Shown piece by piece: positions 5,628-8,309 of a stretch of 8,309 nt of DNA; position 1 is the first letter of the stretch; each line of letters begins with the position of its first letter. The notes under the pieces were generated by a model, which worked only from the letters and a program-made list of their open reading frames with translations, was not told the DNA's origin and did no database searches. Both the position numbers and the translations under genes were made by a program. Source of the DNA: Burkholderiales bacterium (GTDB taxonomy: Bacteria; Pseudomonadota; Gammaproteobacteria; Burkholderiales; Burkholderiaceae_D); the NCBI GenBank assembly GCA_016197345.1, contig JACPVY010000083.1:1-8309 (forward strand). Direction: 5' to 3'.

Positions 5628-7397
5628 GTGCTGAATACCGCGCTCGCAGCGCAACCTAGCGTTGCCACCCGTGCCATCAGTGCTATCAGCGCCACGGATT
5701 TGCATAAGCGCTTTAGCGGGCAAGAAGTGGATGCTATCGCCGGCCTAAAGATGGAAGTGGCGCAAGGCTCTATCACCGGTTTGGTTGGCCCAGATGGCGC
5801 AGGAAAAACCACTTTGCTACGCATGATGGCGGGCTTGCTTACCCCCACTAGCGGCAGCTTGCGCGTGCTGGACTGTGATCCTGCGCAAGATGCGAGTAGC
5901 CTGCATTTACAGCTAGGCTATATGCCGCAAAAGTTTGGCTTGTATGAAGACTTGAGCGTGCTGGAAAACCTCGAACTCTATGCCGATTTGCGCAATGTGC
6001 TGGGGCAAGCGCGCGAACAGAGTTTTCGCAAACTACTCGCCTTCACCGATTTAACGCGCTTTACGGCACGCTATGCCGGCAAGCTATCGGGTGGTATGAA
6101 ACAAAAGCTGGGCCTCGCCTGCACCTTATTGGGGACACCCAAAGTGCTGCTATTAGACGAACCGGGTGTCGGTGTTGATCCTATTTCACGTCGTGAACTA
6201 TGGAAAATGGTGCGCGAACTGGCGCAAGGTGGCATGACGGTGTTGTGGAGCACCGCATATTTGGATGAAGCCGAATTATGCGATGCCGTGCATTTGATGA
6301 ATCAGGGACGCGTCCTCGCCAGCGGCACACCGCAAAGCTTAATGCAGACGATGCAAGGGCGTTGCGTGCAAATTACCGACATCGCGGGCAATAAACGTGC
6401 TGTGCTACGCAAGGCGCTACACGCGCCCGAAGTGATGGATGGCGTGATCGCAGGTCGCCATGTGCGCCTAGTGTTACGCGATGCGGCAAAACTGCCCGAC
6501 TTAGCGGCGTGCGAGGCTGGCCCTGCGGCACAGATTGTCGCCGTGGCGCCGCGCCTAGAAGACGCGTTTATTAGCTTGCTAGGTGGTGGCCCGGGTGGCG
6601 AATCGACCTTGGCCAACTTGATGCCAGCGATTCAGGCCGCAAACGCGCAGCACGCTGTGATCGAAGCCGAGCAATTGACGAAACGCTTTGGTGATTTCAT
6701 TGCTACTGATAACGTCAGCTTTAGCGTCGCGCGTGGTGAGATTTTTGGCTTACTCGGACCAAACGGTGCAGGTAAATCGACCACCTTCAAAATGGAATGT
6801 GGCTTGCTCAAAGCGAGCGGCGGGCGGGCGTTGGTGATGGGTTATGACTTAAAACAAAGCCCGTCGCAAGCACGCCAATTGCTAGGCTATATGGCGCAAA
6901 AATTCTCGCTCTATGGCCAGCTTTCGGTTCTGCAAAATCTGGAATTTTTCTCCGGCATTTACGGTTTGCGCGGCACACGTCAGCGCGAAAAAATGCAGCA
7001 AATGGTAGAAGCTTTTGCGCTGCAACCGTATTTGCATACCGCTGCCGAAACCCTGCCGCTAGGCTTTAAACAACGCTTGGCGCTGGCTTGCGCGGTAATG
7101 CACGAGCCGCAAGTGCTGTTTTTGGATGAACCAACCTCTGGCGTTGATCCAGTAACGCGGCGCGAATTTTGGACGCATATCAATGGTTTGGCCGATAAGG
7201 GCGTGACGATTATGGTAACGACCCATTTCATGGACGAAGCCGAATATTGCGACCGCATCGCCCTGATTTATCGCGGCAAAATGCTAGCGCTCGGTACCCC
7301 AGATGAACTCAAGGAAAGCGTCGCCAGCGCAGAGCAACCGAATCCAAGTATGGAGCAAGCCTTCATTCAATTGGTGCAAGGGGCTGATCATGACTAA
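5628..7397 (+). CDS. ybhF: Tandem double ABC ATPase of a drug exporter, YbhF-like
   Basis: A 589-aa cytoplasmic protein with two fused nucleotide-binding domains (NBDs), close in length to E. coli YbhF (578). NBD1: Walker A GPDGAGKTT at 54-62, Gln101, signature LSGGM at 153-157, Walker B LLLDEP with Glu178. The H-loop position is Ala210 (STAYLDEAE, codon 6255-6257) where His is usual. NBD2: Walker A GPNGAGKST at 377-385, Gln424, signature replaced by LPLGF at 476-480, Walker B LFLDEP with Glu501, His533 in TTHFMDEAE. Both the GPDGAGK form and LPLGFKQRLALAC match YbhF as I remember it, so the asymmetry is a family trait rather than decay. A Glu (390) follows the Walker A helix start of NBD2 (FKMECGLL) where YbhF has Met. 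The gene abuts the adaptor gene upstream and overlaps the permease gene by 8 bp. An in-frame GTG at 5619 is the alternative start. Confidence 0.93.
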   Translation: MLNTALAAQPSVATRAISAISATDLHKRFSGQEVDAIAGLKMEVAQGSITGLVGPDGAGKTTLLRMMAGLLTPTSGSLRVLDCDPAQDASSLHLQLGYMPQKFGLYEDLSVLENLELYADLRNVLGQAREQSFRKLLAFTDLTRFTARYAGKLSGGMKQKLGLACTLLGTPKVLLLDEPGVGVDPISRRELWKMVRELAQGGMTVLWSTAYLDEAELCDAVHLMNQGRVLASGTPQSLMQTMQGRCVQITDIAGNKRAVLRKALHAPEVMDGVIAGRHVRLVLRDAAKLPDLAACEAGPAAQIVAVAPRLEDAFISLLGGGPGGESTLANLMPAIQAANAQHAVIEAEQLTKRFGDFIATDNVSFSVARGEIFGLLGPNGAGKSTTFKMECGLLKASGGRALVMGYDLKQSPSQARQLLGYMAQKFSLYGQLSVLQNLEFFSGIYGLRGTRQREKMQQMVEAFALQPYLHTAAETLPLGFKQRLALACAVMHEPQVLFLDEPTSGVDPVTRREFWTHINGLADKGVTIMVTTHFMDEAEYCDRIALIYRGKMLALGTPDELKESVASAEQPNPSMEQAFIQLVQGADHD

Positions 7398-8309
7398 GGC
7401 AGTGGCGACACTCTCGGCACGGCGCTTGTTCGCGCTCTGTCGCAAAGAAAGTTTTCAAATTGTGCGCGACCCTAGCAGCATCTTGATCGCCTTTATTTTG
7501 CCCGTGCTCTTGTTGTTTGTGCTGGGCTATGCAGTGAACCTCGATGCCAATCACCTGCGCCTAGGGCTATTGCAACAAGATCAAGGCGCGGCGGCGCAAC
7601 GCTTGGTGCAAACCTTTAGCGCTAGCGCCGCTTTTGAAGTCCATCGCGGCGAATCGGAAGCGCAATTGCAAGCCTTGATGCAACACGGCAAATTGCGTGG
7701 CATCGTCGTGATTCCTAGCGATTTTTCCAGCAAACTCAGTGCAGGTAAGGGCGCGGTATTGCAAGTGATTACCGATGGTTCTGAGCCGAATACCGCGCAA
7801 TTTGTCGCTGCTTATGTGCAAGGTGCCTGGGAAGTCTGGCTACAAGGGCAGGCGCGTGATCACTTGTTGCCGGCTACGCCATCCTTAAGCGTGAAATTGC
7901 GCAGTTGGTATAACCCCAGCAATATCAGCCGCAATTTCCTCGTGCCCGGGTCGATTGCGGTAGTGATGACCATCATTGGTGCGCTGCTAACCTCGTTGGT
8001 GGTGGCGCGTGAATGGGAGCGCGGCACGATGGAAGCCTTACTCGCGACGCCAGTGACGCGCGCCGAATTATTGCTGTCGAAAATCATTCCGTATTACTTG
8101 CTTGGGATGGCAGCGATGCTGCTGTGCTGGCTATTTGCTGTGTATGTGATGGATGTCCCTTTTCGCGGCTCTTTTCTCGGCTTATTCATCATGTCGACCC
8201 TGTTTTTAGGGAGCGCGCTAGGCTTGGGCTTATTTTTATCGACGGTACTGCGTACTCAGTTTTTTGCAGCGCAAGCGGCACTGACAGCGGCATTTTTGCC
8301 GGCAATGAT
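7390..8309 (+). CDS. ybhS: ABC-2 type exporter permease, YbhS-like (3' end missing)
   Basis: The frame is open from ATG 7390 to the right edge, giving 306 codons of a protein that is about 377 aa in E. coli YbhS. A good ribosome site, AAGGGG (7378-7383), lies 6 nt before the ATG, inside the end of the ATPase gene. The layout is that of ABC-2 permeases of the YbhS/YbhR type: a cytoplasmic start RRLFALCRKESFQIVRDPSS, TM1 at about 31-49, a large periplasmic domain to about 183, then TM2 at about 184-205. The conserved coupling stretch AREWERGTMEALLATPV is at 206-222, followed by TM3 (about 230-252) and TM4 (about 262-285). The end FLPAM matches the start of the next membrane helix in relatives. 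It forms the membrane channel with a second permease expected downstream (ybhR-like), driven by the double ATPase and joined to the adaptor. Confidence 0.9.
   Translation, partial: MTKAVATLSARRLFALCRKESFQIVRDPSSILIAFILPVLLLFVLGYAVNLDANHLRLGLLQQDQGAAAQRLVQTFSASAAFEVHRGESEAQLQALMQHGKLRGIVVIPSDFSSKLSAGKGAVLQVITDGSEPNTAQFVAAYVQGAWEVWLQGQARDHLLPATPSLSVKLRSWYNPSNISRNFLVPGSIAVVMTIIGALLTSLVVAREWERGTMEALLATPVTRAELLLSKIIPYYLLGMAAMLLCWLFAVYVMDVPFRGSFLGLFIMSTLFLGSALGLGLFLSTVLRTQFFAAQAALTAAFLPAM

Overview
The window looks like proteobacterial chromosome of moderate GC, with tightly packed genes and mixed ATG/GTG starts. Gene content and codon habit suggest a betaproteobacterium, perhaps Burkholderiales/Oxalobacteraceae. 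That placement is an inference from style, not from a marker gene.

The window has three blocks. Block 1 (2-1404, + strand) holds two tandem DsrE-like genes, the first cut by the window edge and the second with a Tat signal peptide. A complete PACE-family (AceI-like) small drug/polyamine exporter follows, and the block ends in a clear intrinsic terminator. Block 2 (1451-3644, - strand) is an ABC exporter pair: an intact ATPase gene coupled by an ATGA overlap to an ABC-2 type permease gene that is broken. The permease keeps a good N-terminal fragment and a good C-terminal fragment in different frames. Between them lies about 120 bp of unrelated DNA bounded by the direct repeat CCGATCAA, and much of the middle of the protein is missing. 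Block 3 (3883 to the right edge, + strand) is a four-gene operon in the order TetR regulator, HlyD-type membrane fusion protein, double ABC ATPase, ABC-2 permease. This is the layout of Escherichia coli cecR(ybiH)-ybhG-ybhF-ybhS-ybhR, and a ybhR-like second permease is expected just past the right edge.

Blocks 2 and 3 diverge from a 238-bp intergenic region. It carries a near-consensus sigma70 promoter (TTGACC, 17 bp, TATAAT) placed so that transcription of the TetR gene should begin at or within a base or so of its ATG, implying a leaderless mRNA. An imperfect inverted repeat overlaps the spacer and -10, which fits autorepression.

The double ATPase is built asymmetrically. NBD1 has a normal LSGGM signature but Ala where the H-loop His should be. 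NBD2 keeps the His but has LPLGF instead of LSGGQ. In a head-to-tail ATP sandwich this gives one canonical and one degenerate site. I see no rRNA, tRNA, CRISPR array, intact insertion sequence or phage genes. I do not see a wholly new system. The most unusual items are the permease scar, the leaderless regulator promoter, the asymmetric ATPase and the DsrE gene pair.
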